Shown here: positions 40,678-51,142 of the stretch, piece after piece | How the letters are laid out: every line of letters begins with the position of its first letter | Position numbering within the stretch: position 1 is the stretch's first letter | DNA from: an uncultured Mucilaginibacter sp. | Lineage (GTDB): Bacteria; Bacteroidota; Bacteroidia; Sphingobacteriales; Sphingobacteriaceae | Assembly: GCF_937859865.1 (NCBI RefSeq) | Contig: NZ_CALMAT010000024.1 | Location: 1-64,000 of the forward strand | Direction: 5' to 3' | Length of the DNA: 64,000 nt | Translations under genes and position numbers: made by a program | The notes under the pieces: model-generated | Seen by the model: only the letters and a program-made list of their open reading frames with translations | The model's database searches: none | What the model was told of the DNA's origin: nothing

Positions 40678-40914
40678 TTACAGGCTGAGGTGGAAATACA
40701 ATTGTTCGCGGGTTAAATGGTACTCCTGGCAAAGCTGGTACACGTTTAAGTGCTCTACCCCGTACTTACTGCAATAATGCGAAAGCTCCAAGCGGTAAGT
40801 GGTTTCGCATCGCTGTGTAAGCATATGCAGGTGCTGCCAGGTAATAGTAAAAGAAGCATTCGCATTTTGGGAATGATTGTGGTAACATTTAAAATCAGCC
40901 CCAAAAACATACAA
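40678..40914 (-). CDS. Hypothetical small protein
   Basis: 78-aa ORF followed by a terminator; contains a half palindromic-repeat arm (reads NASFTIT). Confidence 0.4.
   Translation of the reverse strand: MYVFGADFKCYHNHSQNANASFTITWQHLHMLTQRCETTYRLELSHYCSKYGVEHLNVYQLCQEYHLTREQLYFHLSL
40844..40860. repeat. Half copy of the palindromic repeat (right arm only)
   Basis: tagtaaaagaagcatt. Confidence 0.6.
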
Positions 40915-40935
40915 TTTAAATTAGGGTAAGCTAAC

Positions 40936-42642
40936 TTATTCTTTGACAGCTTTTATGGCGATCACCCGATCTTCAAACTCATCATTTGGTAAAAAAGACC
41001 TGTTTTTTACTTTCGTTTTGTAAGTATAGATCGTATTGACCGAGTAGTTTAAAATTTTGGCTATCGTTTCATTGTCATCAATACCCAGCCTGATGAGTGC
41101 AAAAATGCGAAGTTCTGTGTTAAGCAGTTGGTTGTCATGCAAGTGCACCTGGTGTTCGGCATCAAACAAAGTATTAAAATCTTCAATAAAATTGGGGAAC
41201 AGGTTGAGAAAAACCCGGTCAAAGCTGTTCGACAAGCTTTCGCGCTCTAAACCGATGTTTAATTTGTTTAAAAACGGCAGCACTTCATCGTACCGTTTTT
41301 CTTTCATCACTTTTTCGATAAACCGCTTCAGCCGGTCAATTTTTTCAATATAGCTGGAGTGCACGTTAAAAAAATAACCGATGTATTCATCCTTGATCAT
41401 GTTGGCCTCGTCCAGTTTGCCGTTCATGCTGGTTAAAGACCGGTTTGCAACATCCAAAGCCTGGTTTGCCTGGGTAAGGGCTTCGTTTGTGGCATTTAAA
41501 TCAATGTTTTTATCAAAAATCACCTGGTCTGCCATACGCAGTTTTTTAAGCTGTTTTAAGGTGATGACCGAAAAAACGATCACGATGATGATCAGGAAGC
41601 TGATGATAGAAGCAAAGATGACCAGGGACCGTTTTTGTTTCTCGATACTGTTGATCCGCTCGCTTTCGATCACGGGCAGTATGCTGCTGATCCTGGCCTC
41701 GCGGTGCCTGGCGCCATAAAAGTTGGCGTCTGTTATGGCATTGTTGATATAATTATACGCCAGTTGGGTGTTTCCCTCTTTAAAATAGTAATTGGCAAGC
41801 TCAGTTAGCGCAACCGATTCTTTTATAGAATGTGCATTATCTATGATGGCTGCATTTAACAATGCCGATAAGGCGGGCTGGGGCTGCTTCAACCTAAAAT
41901 AAGTATAACTTAAACTGCTTAAGTTGACCGCGCTGTCTTGATAAGATTGATGGATTTTGAGTATTTTGGTATAAGCTGCCAGGGCCGACCGGAAGTCGGC
42001 CTTGCGTATTGATTTCAGCCCGATTGCGGATAAAGACTGGTAGGAGTTTTGCCCGCTGTTTTTAATCACCGAATCACAGTATTGCAGCCCTGTTAAGTTG
42101 TACTTCACGTAATAGTCGCTTATCCGGTTAAAATCGGCCATGTCAAAATAGCTTCTTGCTTTCAAAAACAAAAAGTCTGCGCGTTGCCGGGCGTTTAAAT
42201 GTTTAGGGTCAACGGCGTTTAAAGTATCCAGGCCTTCTTTAAACAAACCTGCCGATACCAAAACAAACCCCATCTGCACTTTAGAATAATTTATTTTATT
42301 AAGGTCTTTTAGCAAATAAGCCGATTCGTTTAGCTTCTTGCAGTACACATAGGCAGAATCGTGGATAAAAGATTTGTAGGCGTTGAATAATTTTTCATAA
42401 TTATCATAGCGGCTACTCAGCGAGGAGAAGTTTGCCAAAAGCCCTTTTTTTATTTTTTTTATTTCGGTCATCCGGCTTTGGTCATACAATGCCTTGTTGC
42501 CGAGTTCCCGGTTCAAAACTTGCTGTAAACTGTCTGCTTTGGTAGTTGCTTTGGATGAGTCCGTCCATAAAATCCCCAAAAAACTAAAAGCTAGCCAAAG
42601 CCATTTAATATTTTTAAGTTTACAACCAATGTGTATTGCCAT
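40936..42642 (-). CDS. TPR signal-transduction protein with C-terminal LuxR-like HTH (DUF6377-like)
   Basis: TPR-like N-terminus, one TM, coiled coil, C-terminal [44 protein letters not shown]. Confidence 0.75.
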   Translation of the reverse strand: MAIHIGCKLKNIKWLWLAFSFLGILWTDSSKATTKADSLQQVLNRELGNKALYDQSRMTEIKKIKKGLLANFSSLSSRYDNYEKLFNAYKSFIHDSAYVYCKKLNESAYLLKDLNKINYSKVQMGFVLVSAGLFKEGLDTLNAVDPKHLNARQRADFLFLKARSYFDMADFNRISDYYVKYNLTGLQYCDSVIKNSGQNSYQSLSAIGLKSIRKADFRSALAAYTKILKIHQSYQDSAVNLSSLSYTYFRLKQPQPALSALLNAAIIDNAHSIKESVALTELANYYFKEGNTQLAYNYINNAITDANFYGARHREARISSILPVIESERINSIEKQKRSLVIFASIISFLIIIVIVFSVITLKQLKKLRMADQVIFDKNIDLNATNEALTQANQALDVANRSLTSMNGKLDEANMIKDEYIGYFFNVHSSYIEKIDRLKRFIEKVMKEKRYDEVLPFLNKLNIGLERESLSNSFDRVFLNLFPNFIEDFNTLFDAEHQVHLHDNQLLNTELRIFALIRLGIDDNETIAKILNYSVNTIYTYKTKVKNRSFLPNDEFEDRVIAIKAVKE

Positions 42643-42740
42643 AACTGAAACTACAAAAAAAATAATCTGAAATTCAAAATTAAGGTTTCTATTCTGTTAA
42701 CGAACAGACAGAAACTGACCGGCTGCCATTTGGTATGATG

Positions 42741-42907
42741 AGGGCTTGTTTAAATTTGTACCGGAAAAAATTACAATGCTTCTTTTACCCTATAAATTTT
42801 GGTGTTTTAATCGTCCTAATCAAATCGAAAAACCAAACACTTGTCAATTTTTAGGCGATAAAAGAAGCATTAGAAACCTTGATAATCAGATTTAAAAAAA
42901 AGTCCTT
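42741..42907. repeat. Palindromic repeat copy 9 (core 42776-42870)
   Basis: agggcttgtttaaatttg ... aatgcttcttttaccctataaattttggtg ... caatttttaggcgataaaagaagcat ... agatttaaaaaaaagtcctta. Confidence 0.93.
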
Positions 42908-42948
42908 AAATAAATTGCCGCTCCCGGGCGTTTGTATGAGCAGAATGT

Positions 42949-43269
42949 TTGATTCAACTTATGGAAGACCAAATTTTTTTAACCGGCCGCTACAAACAAT
43001 TGTTAAACGAAATACTGCCGGCATCATTTACAAAGCCGGTACGGTATAACCATTGCTTTAACCGGATTATATTAGACTGGCTTTTTCAGGATGTTTGGTA
43101 CCGCCACTTGAATGGTTCAAAAACGGCCATTAGCCAATTAGATAAAATACAGTTGCAAAAAATGGTCGGGCGGATGGAAGCTTGGCTGCAATATCCTGAT
43201 TTGCTTTTCGAGGACAATCAGAAGTCTTTAACCTGGCGAAAAAATAAAATTACCGCTACTTCCCGCTGA
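42949..43269 (+). CDS. Hypothetical protein
   Basis: 106-aa ORF; likely start at internal MEDQIFLTGRYK. Confidence 0.45.
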   Translation: MIQLMEDQIFLTGRYKQLLNEILPASFTKPVRYNHCFNRIILDWLFQDVWYRHLNGSKTAISQLDKIQLQKMVGRMEAWLQYPDLLFEDNQKSLTWRKNKITATSR

Positions 43270-43457
43270 CCAACTTTAGTGGCAGCATGTTTTCGTTCAA
43301 AGTTTTATCACCCAAAATGTTGCCGCCGTTTTCCCAGCCTTCCGGCTTTTGGCTTTTTGATATTGCAGTTCGATATGCGGGTAGTGGTTTGCTGGTAATG
43401 CCATCTGTGGAGGTACAATTTGTAATGCGGATCTTGTTTACTTGTTGCTTATTTTCG

Positions 43458-43559
43458 ATGCTTCTTTTACCGCATAAAATTGGTAAAGCTTTTGGTTGAT
43501 GGTTCATTGGTGATAGCATATCAGATATGGTCACCAAATTTACAGGCATAAAAGAAGCA
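43458..43559. repeat. Palindromic repeat copy 10
   Basis: atgcttcttttaccgcataaaattggtaaag ... caaatttacaggcataaaagaagca. Confidence 0.9.
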
Positions 43560-43613
43560 CAATGATTATTAAACGTGTTACATTTATAACCTGTTAACCT
43601 TAACATAACCGTT

Positions 43614-44663
43614 ATGACCCATCCGATTTCGGTAGAAGATTTTGTCCGGCTGCCGGAGCCTGTGCCTTTGGCTGATGTACGCACGCCCGCTGAGTTTTTG
43701 CAGGGCCATGTTCCGGGCGCTTTTAACCTGCCGTTGTTTAGCAACGAAGAGCGTGTAAAAGTTGGCACCACTTACAAACAGGGCAGCCGCGAAGAAGCCA
43801 TCCTTTTAGGCTTTGATTTAACGGGCAATAAGTGGTCGGGCTTTATCAGAACGGCGTTAGAAATGGCTCCGCAGAAAAAAATAGCGGTGCATTGCTGGCG
43901 CGGCGGGATGCGGAGCGGTGCCATGGCCTGGGCACTTAATCTTTACGGTTTTGAGGTTTACCTGATTACCGGCGGATATAAAAACTACCGGAGATGGGCC
44001 TTAAAACAGTTTGAAACGCCATACGAACTTTGCGTTTTGGGCGGCATGACGGGTTCGGGCAAAACAAAAATCCTGCAACACTTTAAAGCTCTGGGCGAAC
44101 AAATAATTGACCTGGAAGAACTGGCACAGCACCAGGGCTCATCTTACGGAACGTTGGGGAAATTGATCCAGCCCACGCAGGAACAGTTTGAAAACGACCT
44201 GGCTTTTGCCTTGTCTCAACTAAATAAAAACCGCAAAATTTGGGTGGAAGACGAAAGCCTGACCATCGGTAAACGTTTCATTCCCAATCCTTTTTGGCAC
44301 CAAATGCGCCAATCGGCTTTAATTGAAATGAAAGTCGCTTTGATGCAGCGAACCGGCAACCTGGCCAAGGAATATGGCCGGCTGGATAAAGTGTTTTTGA
44401 TCGAATGCACGCAGCGCATCGGGAAACGGCTGGGGCCAGAGCAAACCCGTGATGCCATTGCAGCCATCAAAGAAGACCGGATGGAAGATTTTATAAAACT
44501 CGTGCTGATTTATTACGATAAAACTTACAAGGTTGGGTTATCTAAAAGAAACAAAGAAAATGTTTTTCCGCTTGAAATAGAAGATGCCGATGTACTTGCC
44601 CAGGCAAAAAGTATTTTAAACTTTGCAGGCAGTTTGGCCGGTGATGCACAAAGCGCACAATAA
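43614..44663 (+). CDS. mnmH: tRNA 2-selenouridine synthase
   Basis: Rhodanese domain [23 protein letters not shown]...[11 protein letters not shown] plus P-loop [12 protein letters not shown]. Confidence 0.93.
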   Translation: MTHPISVEDFVRLPEPVPLADVRTPAEFLQGHVPGAFNLPLFSNEERVKVGTTYKQGSREEAILLGFDLTGNKWSGFIRTALEMAPQKKIAVHCWRGGMRSGAMAWALNLYGFEVYLITGGYKNYRRWALKQFETPYELCVLGGMTGSGKTKILQHFKALGEQIIDLEELAQHQGSSYGTLGKLIQPTQEQFENDLAFALSQLNKNRKIWVEDESLTIGKRFIPNPFWHQMRQSALIEMKVALMQRTGNLAKEYGRLDKVFLIECTQRIGKRLGPEQTRDAIAAIKEDRMEDFIKLVLIYYDKTYKVGLSKRNKENVFPLEIEDADVLAQAKSILNFAGSLAGDAQSAQ

Positions 44664-44667
44664 AAAA

Positions 44668-45717
44668 ATGGATATAAAAGAAGTAAAACTGACCCAATAC
44701 TCGCATGGTGCCGGTTGCGGTTGCAAAATAAGCCCGGCCATTTTGGATCAGATACTGCATAGCCCGGTTGCTGCCCCGCCGGATGCACGATTATTAGTTG
44801 GCAATGATAAACGCGACGATGCCGCGGTTTTTGATTTGGGCAACGGCACGGCGCTGATTTCGACCACTGATTTTTTTATGCCGATTGTGGACGATGCATT
44901 CGATTTTGGGCGGATTGCTTCGGCCAATGCCATTAGCGATGTATATGCCATGGGCGGAAAACCGGTTTTGGCAATCGCTATTTTGGGCTGGCCGATAGAT
45001 AAGCTTCCTGCCGAAACTGCACAACAGGTGCTGCAAGGGGCAAGGGCAATTTGTGCCGAAGCAGGCATTACGCTGGCGGGCGGCCACAGCATTGATTGCC
45101 CGGAACCGGTTTTTGGCTTGGCTGTAAATGGCTTGGTCAACATCAATCAGCTTAAACAAAATTCCACGGCAACCGCAGGCTGCAAACTGTATTTAACCAA
45201 AGCTTTAGGCGTAGGCATTTTATCTACCGCCCAAAAACGAGGAATACTATTGCCTGAAGATGCAGCCATCGCCCTAAAAAGTATGGTTACGCTGAATAAA
45301 TTGGGGGAAGTTTTTGCGGGATTAAACGGTGTAAAAGCGATGACGGATGTAACCGGCTTTGGCCTTTTAGGCCATCTTTCTGAAATGTGTGAAGGAAGCG
45401 AGTTGTCAGCAGTAATTGAGTTTGATAAAGTTCCAGTGATTTCTTCTTTGCCTTATTACCTCGTACAAGGTTGCATCCCCGGAGGAATGCAGCGCAATTG
45501 GGGCAGTTATGGCCACAAAGTGAGTTCGTTGACCGATCATCAAAAACAAATTTTAGCCGACCCGCAAACCAGCGGCGGTTTATTGGTTGCTGTTGAAGAA
45601 GAAAGTGCAGCGGAATTTGAGCAGCTTTTAACGGAACACCAGCTTTCGGAAAACTTAGTTTCACCTTTTGGCTGGCTAAAAAAAGTTGACGAAAACCCTT
45701 TAATATCTGTAATTTAA
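44668..45717 (+). CDS. selD: Selenide, water dikinase (Cys form)
   Basis: [39 protein letters not shown]; start at MDIKEVK (44668) preferred over 44623. Confidence 0.93.
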   Translation: MDIKEVKLTQYSHGAGCGCKISPAILDQILHSPVAAPPDARLLVGNDKRDDAAVFDLGNGTALISTTDFFMPIVDDAFDFGRIASANAISDVYAMGGKPVLAIAILGWPIDKLPAETAQQVLQGARAICAEAGITLAGGHSIDCPEPVFGLAVNGLVNINQLKQNSTATAGCKLYLTKALGVGILSTAQKRGILLPEDAAIALKSMVTLNKLGEVFAGLNGVKAMTDVTGFGLLGHLSEMCEGSELSAVIEFDKVPVISSLPYYLVQGCIPGGMQRNWGSYGHKVSSLTDHQKQILADPQTSGGLLVAVEEESAAEFEQLLTEHQLSENLVSPFGWLKKVDENPLISVI

Positions 45718-45728
45718 TAAATCAACCT

Positions 45729-45762
45729 AATGCTTCTTTTATCATGCAAAAATTAGTAAAGA
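45729..45762. repeat. Half copy of the palindromic repeat (left arm only), contains start codon of downstream gene
   Basis: aatgcttcttttatcATGcaaaaattagtaaag aligned to copy 10 left arm aatgcttcttttaccgcataaaattggtaaag (copy 10 has c/gatgctt). Confidence 0.75.
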
Positions 45763-46223
45763 CCTTCGTTTTAATTGGCCTTGTTTCAACCTTTATCTGC
45801 CAAAGGGTTAAAGCACAAACTTCCCCGGCACCAATGCCAACTTTGGGCGTAAGCAACCCCTGGACAGAAAAACAGGTAATGGAGCCAGCCGCTTTAGCTG
45901 CTATGATTGATGATGCTAAAGCGGAAAAACCGCTGCTATTAAATATTGGCGCGGTGGGCGATATCAAAGGCGCAAAACACATCGGTGCCGTGAGCAAGGC
46001 AGAAAATAGGCAAAAGCTAAACAATGCCATCCGTGATCTGCCTAAAAACACACCCGTCGTAATTTACTGCGGCTGCTGCCCGTTCGGCAAATGCCCAAAC
46101 ATTCGGCCTGCCTTTACCGCTTTGCAAAAACAAGGCTTTGCCAACATCAAAGTGCTTGATTTGCCGGTTAATTTAAAAACAGACTGGAGCAGCAAAGGCT
46201 ATCCTTTGGCAGCTGAGAAATAG
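45744..46223 (+). CDS. Secreted rhodanese-like protein
   Basis: Signal peptide; LLLNIGAVGDIKGAKHIGAVS...TPVVIYCGCCPFGKCPNIRPAFTALQKQGF. Confidence 0.8.
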   Translation: MQKLVKTFVLIGLVSTFICQRVKAQTSPAPMPTLGVSNPWTEKQVMEPAALAAMIDDAKAEKPLLLNIGAVGDIKGAKHIGAVSKAENRQKLNNAIRDLPKNTPVVIYCGCCPFGKCPNIRPAFTALQKQGFANIKVLDLPVNLKTDWSSKGYPLAAEK

Positions 46224-46260
46224 GAGCAGAGTCTGATCCGGGTTTTTGCAGAAATGAAAC

Positions 46261-46872
46261 TTACTGCTTTTGCATGCACCAGGTCGTCATACAGCGCAAG
46301 CCCTGAACGTTGGTTGTTTTGATGGGTTCAAAAAGCAAGCCGTTCAGCTCGTTAGTGTAGTTCAGCAGGAGTTGCTCATTTACCAAAAAACGTTCGGAGC
46401 CATCGGGCAACAAATAACAGCCGTTGCCCAAGCCCTGTACCAAAGTTTCGATGCCAATATCAGAAGCCAGCCGGGCAAACAAGTAACCGCCGGGTTTAGT
46501 TGCCCGCCAAATTGCGCGGAGCATTTGGTCGAAATGGTTTTCGTTCCTGGCAAAATGAAGCACCGCGCTGCAAATAACCAAGTCGAAAAAACCGGCCTCA
46601 AATGGTAGTTCTTCGGCTGCTGCAATGCTGAAGTTTGTTAAAGGGTTGTTTGGCGCCAGGCTTCGCGACAAGTTTTGTACGGCTGCTATCGCTTCCGGAT
46701 CCAGGTCAACCCCGTAAACTTCAAACCCGTTCCTTAAAAAATAAATCAGGTTTCGGCCGCTGCCGCAGCCTGCGTCCAGCACTTTTTTAACATTGTCAAA
46801 GCGTCCTTTCAACAACTGGTCAAACAGGTAAATGTCTATATTGCCGTAAAGCTGCTGCAGGTTGTTTTCCAT
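46261..46872 (-). CDS. Class I SAM-dependent methyltransferase
   Basis: VLDAGCGSGRNLIYFLRNGFEVYGVDLDPEAI; start at MENNLQQLYG (46872) preferred because the track start lies in a repeat arm. Confidence 0.88.
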   Translation of the reverse strand: MENNLQQLYGNIDIYLFDQLLKGRFDNVKKVLDAGCGSGRNLIYFLRNGFEVYGVDLDPEAIAAVQNLSRSLAPNNPLTNFSIAAAEELPFEAGFFDLVICSAVLHFARNENHFDQMLRAIWRATKPGGYLFARLASDIGIETLVQGLGNGCYLLPDGSERFLVNEQLLLNYTNELNGLLFEPIKTTNVQGLRCMTTWCMQKQ

Positions 46873-46918
46873 AATTGGTATAGCAAATTGCGCAAAGGTA
46901 AGCGGCAAAGTTATTGGC

Positions 46919-47044
46919 CACGCTTCTTTTAGCACATAAAAATTGGTGTTGTGCAGCAACCTGAAAAATCAAAAAACGGATGCCACCAACTTTTAGGCGG
47001 TAAAAGAAGCATGAAAACTATTTAGGTAAATTTGAAACAAGCCG
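46919..47044. repeat. Palindromic repeat copy 12 (core 46921-47012)
   Basis: cgcttcttttagcacataaaaattggtg ... caacttttaggcggtaaaagaagcat; outer right arm aaatttgaaacaagccg. Confidence 0.9.
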
Positions 47045-48697
47045 TTCAGTTTGTACTTGGGTTTTTGCCAGGATTTCTTCGGCGGCCATTCGTCCGGTTT
47101 CCGCTGCGCCGTTCATGTAGCCCTGGAAGTTAAGGCTGCAATGTTCTCCGGCAAAGTGCAGGTTGCCAATGGCTTTTCTTTCCGCCCCGCGGATACTGGT
47201 ATATTGCCCAACTTTATAGCAAGAATAACTGCCAAGCGTAAAAGGGTAAGTTGGCCAGTGCATCCTTTTTACATTGCCGTTAAATGCCTTTTTACAGCCT
47301 GGCCACATTTGTTCTAACTGGTCAACAAATTTTGGTGCCTGGGATTCCGGCGTTCCGTTTCCCAATTGTAAGCCTTCGTTTCCGCCTTGAAATACCGTAT
47401 AACCGCCGTTTTTACCAGGTTGTGCCTGGCTATTGTCCCATCCGGTTTGGATGGCATTGTTGGTAAAGGCGTAACCGCTGTATTGATATTTGCGCCACAC
47501 CCTGCTGTCAAAACCCAGCAACAGTTTTGAATTGGTGCCATACCCTACGTTTTTTATCGCCTCTAATTTCCATTTTGGCAAGGACACATCCAGTTCAATG
47601 TTTCTTAAAACACTAAAAGGGACAGTACAAACCACGACATCGGCATTGACCGTTGTTACCGAATTATTTGTATTTAAAAAATACAAGGTGTAGCCTGTTG
47701 TGGCCTGTTTTATTTTTACCAGCACATTTTCCGTGTAAACCTGGTCTTTAACCTGGGCGTAAAGTTTATTGGTTAAAGTTTGGTTTCCGCCTGCAATTTT
47801 GTAACGCTCGTCGCTTTCGCCAAAAATTTCAAACCCGTTGGAAGTATCAGGATTAAACAGGAATAAAAAATTGATAGCAGATTGTACGTCTGTCTCCAGT
47901 CCGTATTCGGTTAAGTAAGCCACTTCTATCCCTTTGCGGATAAACCCGGTCATGCCGATAGCATCCAAATATTCTTTGATACTCATCCGGTCAAAACGCT
48001 TCGAGGCGGCATCATTGTCGTCATAAGTGATTTCATCGGGCAACGAATTTATATCGGCATCAATCCTGGAAGCATAAGGCAAAAACGCTTTGATCACTTC
48101 TTTTTCAGCATAAAACCTTCCGTCTATAAAAAAGCTGTCCCTTGCAAATTTTTCCTCTGTTGCAGAACGGGTATCTAATAAAGAAAGGCCAAACTCGCTG
48201 CACAGTTGAAGCATGTCTTCATGCCCCGAATCAATAAATTCCCCGCCCAATTCCGTGTAAATATCCGGTGCCAAGATATTGCTTTTAGAAAAAATTCTGC
48301 CGCCAACCCGTTTTGAACCTTCGTAAACAGTGGCAAAACGGCCTGCCTTTTTCAGTTGGTACGCACAGTTTAAACCCGCCATGCCTGCGCCTATAATTAC
48401 AGTTTTAGGCTGACATTGACTCTGGCTAAGGTTTGCCGAAAAATTTGGCAGTGGGACGGCAGGCGTTACCTCAACCGCTTTTTTGCAGGCACTTAAAAGG
48501 CCTGCGGCACTGATTGCAACGCCTGTTTTCATCAGGTCGGCAATAAACTTTCTGCGTTGCAGCCTGCTTTGTACCAGTCCTTCAATCAGGTCATCAACGG
48601 GCGCGCTATTGGTTTTTTGAGATTCTTTGGCAATAAAAAAAGCTTTGCGCAAGGCATTGAGCAAAGACGTGCGGTTTTGTTTTTTAAAATTATTCAT
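47018..48697 (-). CDS. Flavin monoamine oxidase family protein
   Basis: TVIIGAGMAGLNCAYQLKKAG FAD motif, VGGRIFS, C-terminal LHFAGEHCSLNFQGYMNGAAETGRMAAEEI. Confidence 0.92.
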   Translation of the reverse strand: MNNFKKQNRTSLLNALRKAFFIAKESQKTNSAPVDDLIEGLVQSRLQRRKFIADLMKTGVAISAAGLLSACKKAVEVTPAVPLPNFSANLSQSQCQPKTVIIGAGMAGLNCAYQLKKAGRFATVYEGSKRVGGRIFSKSNILAPDIYTELGGEFIDSGHEDMLQLCSEFGLSLLDTRSATEEKFARDSFFIDGRFYAEKEVIKAFLPYASRIDADINSLPDEITYDDNDAASKRFDRMSIKEYLDAIGMTGFIRKGIEVAYLTEYGLETDVQSAINFLFLFNPDTSNGFEIFGESDERYKIAGGNQTLTNKLYAQVKDQVYTENVLVKIKQATTGYTLYFLNTNNSVTTVNADVVVCTVPFSVLRNIELDVSLPKWKLEAIKNVGYGTNSKLLLGFDSRVWRKYQYSGYAFTNNAIQTGWDNSQAQPGKNGGYTVFQGGNEGLQLGNGTPESQAPKFVDQLEQMWPGCKKAFNGNVKRMHWPTYPFTLGSYSCYKVGQYTSIRGAERKAIGNLHFAGEHCSLNFQGYMNGAAETGRMAAEEILAKTQVQTERLVSNLPK

Positions 48698-48779
48698 AAC
48701 GGTTTTTTGTTGTTTCGGTTTTAGGGCTTGATAGACGGCAACTTATACTGCTTTTTAAGGAAATAAGGTTACGGTTATG

Positions 48780-48870
48780 ATGCTTCTTTTACGGCATAAA
48801 AATCAGTGGGCAGCTTTTTTTTAAGGAGATGAAAGGCCGGACACTCATTTTTTAGTGCTAAAAGAAGCAT
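48780..48870. repeat. Palindromic repeat copy 13
   Basis: atgcttcttttacggcataaaaatcagtg ... cactcattttttagtgctaaaagaagcat. Confidence 0.9.
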
Positions 48871-49041
48871 GCAATTTTCAGGGATTAACTTCTGAACAAG
48901 TTTTATAATTAAAATGTTATCATCTTTACACTATAGAAAAACAGGTTTTGTTTACTTGGCAAACTATCAATTCCAGTTGATTTTGCACATCAGGTATAAA
49001 CATATTACCTTTAATAAACCAATATAACCACTTTTTGCAAG

Positions 49042-49623
49042 GTGAACAAAGATTTTGTTAATATCAGCGATATTCTTAGTTTAATGGCAGGAGATGAGCC
49101 TGCTTTTGCCGCTGTTTATAAGTGGTATGCGGAGAAGGTTTACCGTCTTGCCTTTAGGTTTTTAAAAAATCAGGCACAGAGCGAAGAAATTGTGCAGGAA
49201 ACGTTTATAAAACTTTGGCTTACCAAAGGCCAATTGAAACCGCAAGGCAATTTATGGCTGTACCTGTTTGTAATTGCCAAGCGCCTGTCTATAAATACAC
49301 TTCGCCAACACAACCAATCTGCTCATACCTTTGAACAACTTGCTGACCGGATGGCAGAAATCCAAAATGTAACCGAAGAACAGGTGATAGCGCACGACCT
49401 GGAACAGTTTACCGAGAAAATACTGCAAAAATTACCTAAGCAACAGCAGCAGGTTTTTAAAATGAGCCGTAGAGAGGGCTTAACTCACAAGGAAATTGCA
49501 GAGCGGCTGCATATTTCACCTAATACCGTAAAAAACCATATGGTAGAAGCGTTAAAAACTTTAAAATCTTATTTAAGATATGCCGATTTTATTTGTTTGA
49601 TTTTTTTGCATCTCTATAAATAA
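49042..49623 (+). CDS. ECF-type RNA polymerase sigma factor (GTG start)
   Basis: Sigma-70 r2 FRFLKNQAQSEEIVQETFIKLWL, r4 REGLTHKEIAERLHISPNTVKNHMVEALKTLK. Confidence 0.94.
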   Translation: MNKDFVNISDILSLMAGDEPAFAAVYKWYAEKVYRLAFRFLKNQAQSEEIVQETFIKLWLTKGQLKPQGNLWLYLFVIAKRLSINTLRQHNQSAHTFEQLADRMAEIQNVTEEQVIAHDLEQFTEKILQKLPKQQQQVFKMSRREGLTHKEIAERLHISPNTVKNHMVEALKTLKSYLRYADFICLIFLHLYK

Positions 49624-49775
49624 GAGTTTGTTTAAATTTTGTTCAACTTATTTCCCATGCTTCTTTTATCACCTAAAAATTATCAAGTCCCATACTTTTG
49701 TATCATTATAAAAACAGAATTTATAGGCATAAAAGAAGCATTATGAATTTTCCTGATTTAAATTTAAGCAAGCCA
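49624..49775. repeat. Palindromic repeat copy 14 (core 49657-49741)
   Basis: taagagtttgtttaaatttt ... atgcttcttttatcacctaaaaat ... tttataggcataaaagaagcat ... aaatttaagcaagcc. Confidence 0.92.
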
Positions 49776-49866
49776 TAAAAATATTTTACTTTTTACTAGC
49801 CGTACCGGCTTAGCCCGGTGTTCTGTATATATCTCCCGGCATGGGCCGATATAAACCAATTAAAAC

Positions 49867-51084
49867 ATGAACGAGGCAAAGCTGAAACGCTTGTTGCATG
49901 CTTATTTTAATAATACCATCAGCCCTGCCGATTGCTTGGAGCTGTTAGAATATTTAAAAACTGCAGATGTTGGCAAGATAGAAGATTATATTTCAGAAGA
50001 CTTGTTGAAGTTAGATGAGGGGCCGGAGCTGAAGCCAATGCAGGCCAGGGATATATGGAAGCAAATTACTTCGGATGCCCGCTATACCAACATTGCTGCT
50101 CATGTAACAGATAACCAATCTTTGGCTGTTAAACTATACCGCAAAACTTGGTTTAAAGTGGCTGCATCTTTATTAATTTTTCTTACTGTCGGGTTAATCT
50201 TTTTTAACCGGCAGTTTAGCCAGCCTGTCGTCGGCAAGCGCTATGTAAAGCATGAAAACACTGCCGTTATATTGCCCGGCAGTACCAAGGCCACACTAAC
50301 CACGGCTAACGGTGAAGTGCTTGTATTGGAACAAGCCGCAAACGGGTTAATTGCCAAGAGCGGCAATATTAAAGTGCTTAAAACACATAGCGGACAAATT
50401 GTATACAATTTAAGGGATCAAAAACAGCTTTCCTCAATACAACAAGTTAGCTATAATACTTTAACCACCCCTAAAGGGGGAGAATACCAGGTGGTACTGG
50501 CCGACGGAACTAAGATTTGGCTTAATGCTGCTTCTTCCATCACTTATCCTACCGCTTTCAACGGTAAGGAAAGGCGGATAAAGTTAATCGGGGAAGCTTA
50601 CTTTGAAGTTGCCAAAGATGCCCGCAAACCGTTTTATGTAAATACAGCCAACGGACAAATTATGGTGCTGGGCACGCATTTTAATATTTCTGCTTACCCG
50701 GATGACGAAGTAACTTCAACTACTTTGCTGGAAGGTGCTGTTCAGGTAACCAAAAACCAGTCATCTTCCTTGCTTAAACCCGGTCAGCAAGCCAGCATCA
50801 GCCGTGGCTCAGATTATATTAGCATAGCCGAAGCCAAAATTGATGAAGTAATGGCTTGGAAAAATGGCTATTTTATTTTTGATGAAGACAATATTGCCGA
50901 TATTATGAAAAAGGTTTCCCGATGGTACGATGTCGATGTGCAGTATCATGGCCTTATTAATGATCAAAAGTTCGGAGGGACTTTTCACCGGTCAAAAAGT
51001 ATTGTTGAGTTACTGCATTACCTTGAAAAAATCGGGAATATTCACTTTTTAATTACAGGAAGGAGGATAACCGTGACCAAATAA
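49867..51084 (+). CDS. FecR-family anti-sigma factor
   Basis: TM segment, TPKGGEYQVVLADGTKIWLNAASSITYPTAFNGKERRIKLIGEAYFEVAKDARKPFYV. Confidence 0.94.
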   Translation: MNEAKLKRLLHAYFNNTISPADCLELLEYLKTADVGKIEDYISEDLLKLDEGPELKPMQARDIWKQITSDARYTNIAAHVTDNQSLAVKLYRKTWFKVAASLLIFLTVGLIFFNRQFSQPVVGKRYVKHENTAVILPGSTKATLTTANGEVLVLEQAANGLIAKSGNIKVLKTHSGQIVYNLRDQKQLSSIQQVSYNTLTTPKGGEYQVVLADGTKIWLNAASSITYPTAFNGKERRIKLIGEAYFEVAKDARKPFYVNTANGQIMVLGTHFNISAYPDDEVTSTTLLEGAVQVTKNQSSSLLKPGQQASISRGSDYISIAEAKIDEVMAWKNGYFIFDEDNIADIMKKVSRWYDVDVQYHGLINDQKFGGTFHRSKSIVELLHYLEKIGNIHFLITGRRITVTK

Positions 51085-51115
51085 ACATTATTTACCAACG
51101 GTTATCCGGAAAAAA

Positions 51116-51142
51116 GCCAGAGGTGTTCGCAGCACCCCTGGC
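51116..51142 (+). promoter_or_regulatory. Structured 5' leader hairpin between fecR and susC
   Basis: gccag a ggtg ttcgcag cacc c ctggc followed by a second GC-rich hairpin-like segment. Confidence 0.5.

Noticed and set aside
44748-45159. Long antisense ORFs over selD (132 aa and 121 aa), and others opposite mnmH, HTCC, susC
   Set aside because: They lie wholly antisense to strongly supported coding genes and show no recognisable motifs; expected in GC-richer coding DNA.
46873-46959. N-terminal extension of the methyltransferase (MLHNTNFYVLKEAWPITLPLTFAQFAIPI)
   Set aside because: The first part is a translated repeat arm; the internal MENNLQQLYG start fits the family better.
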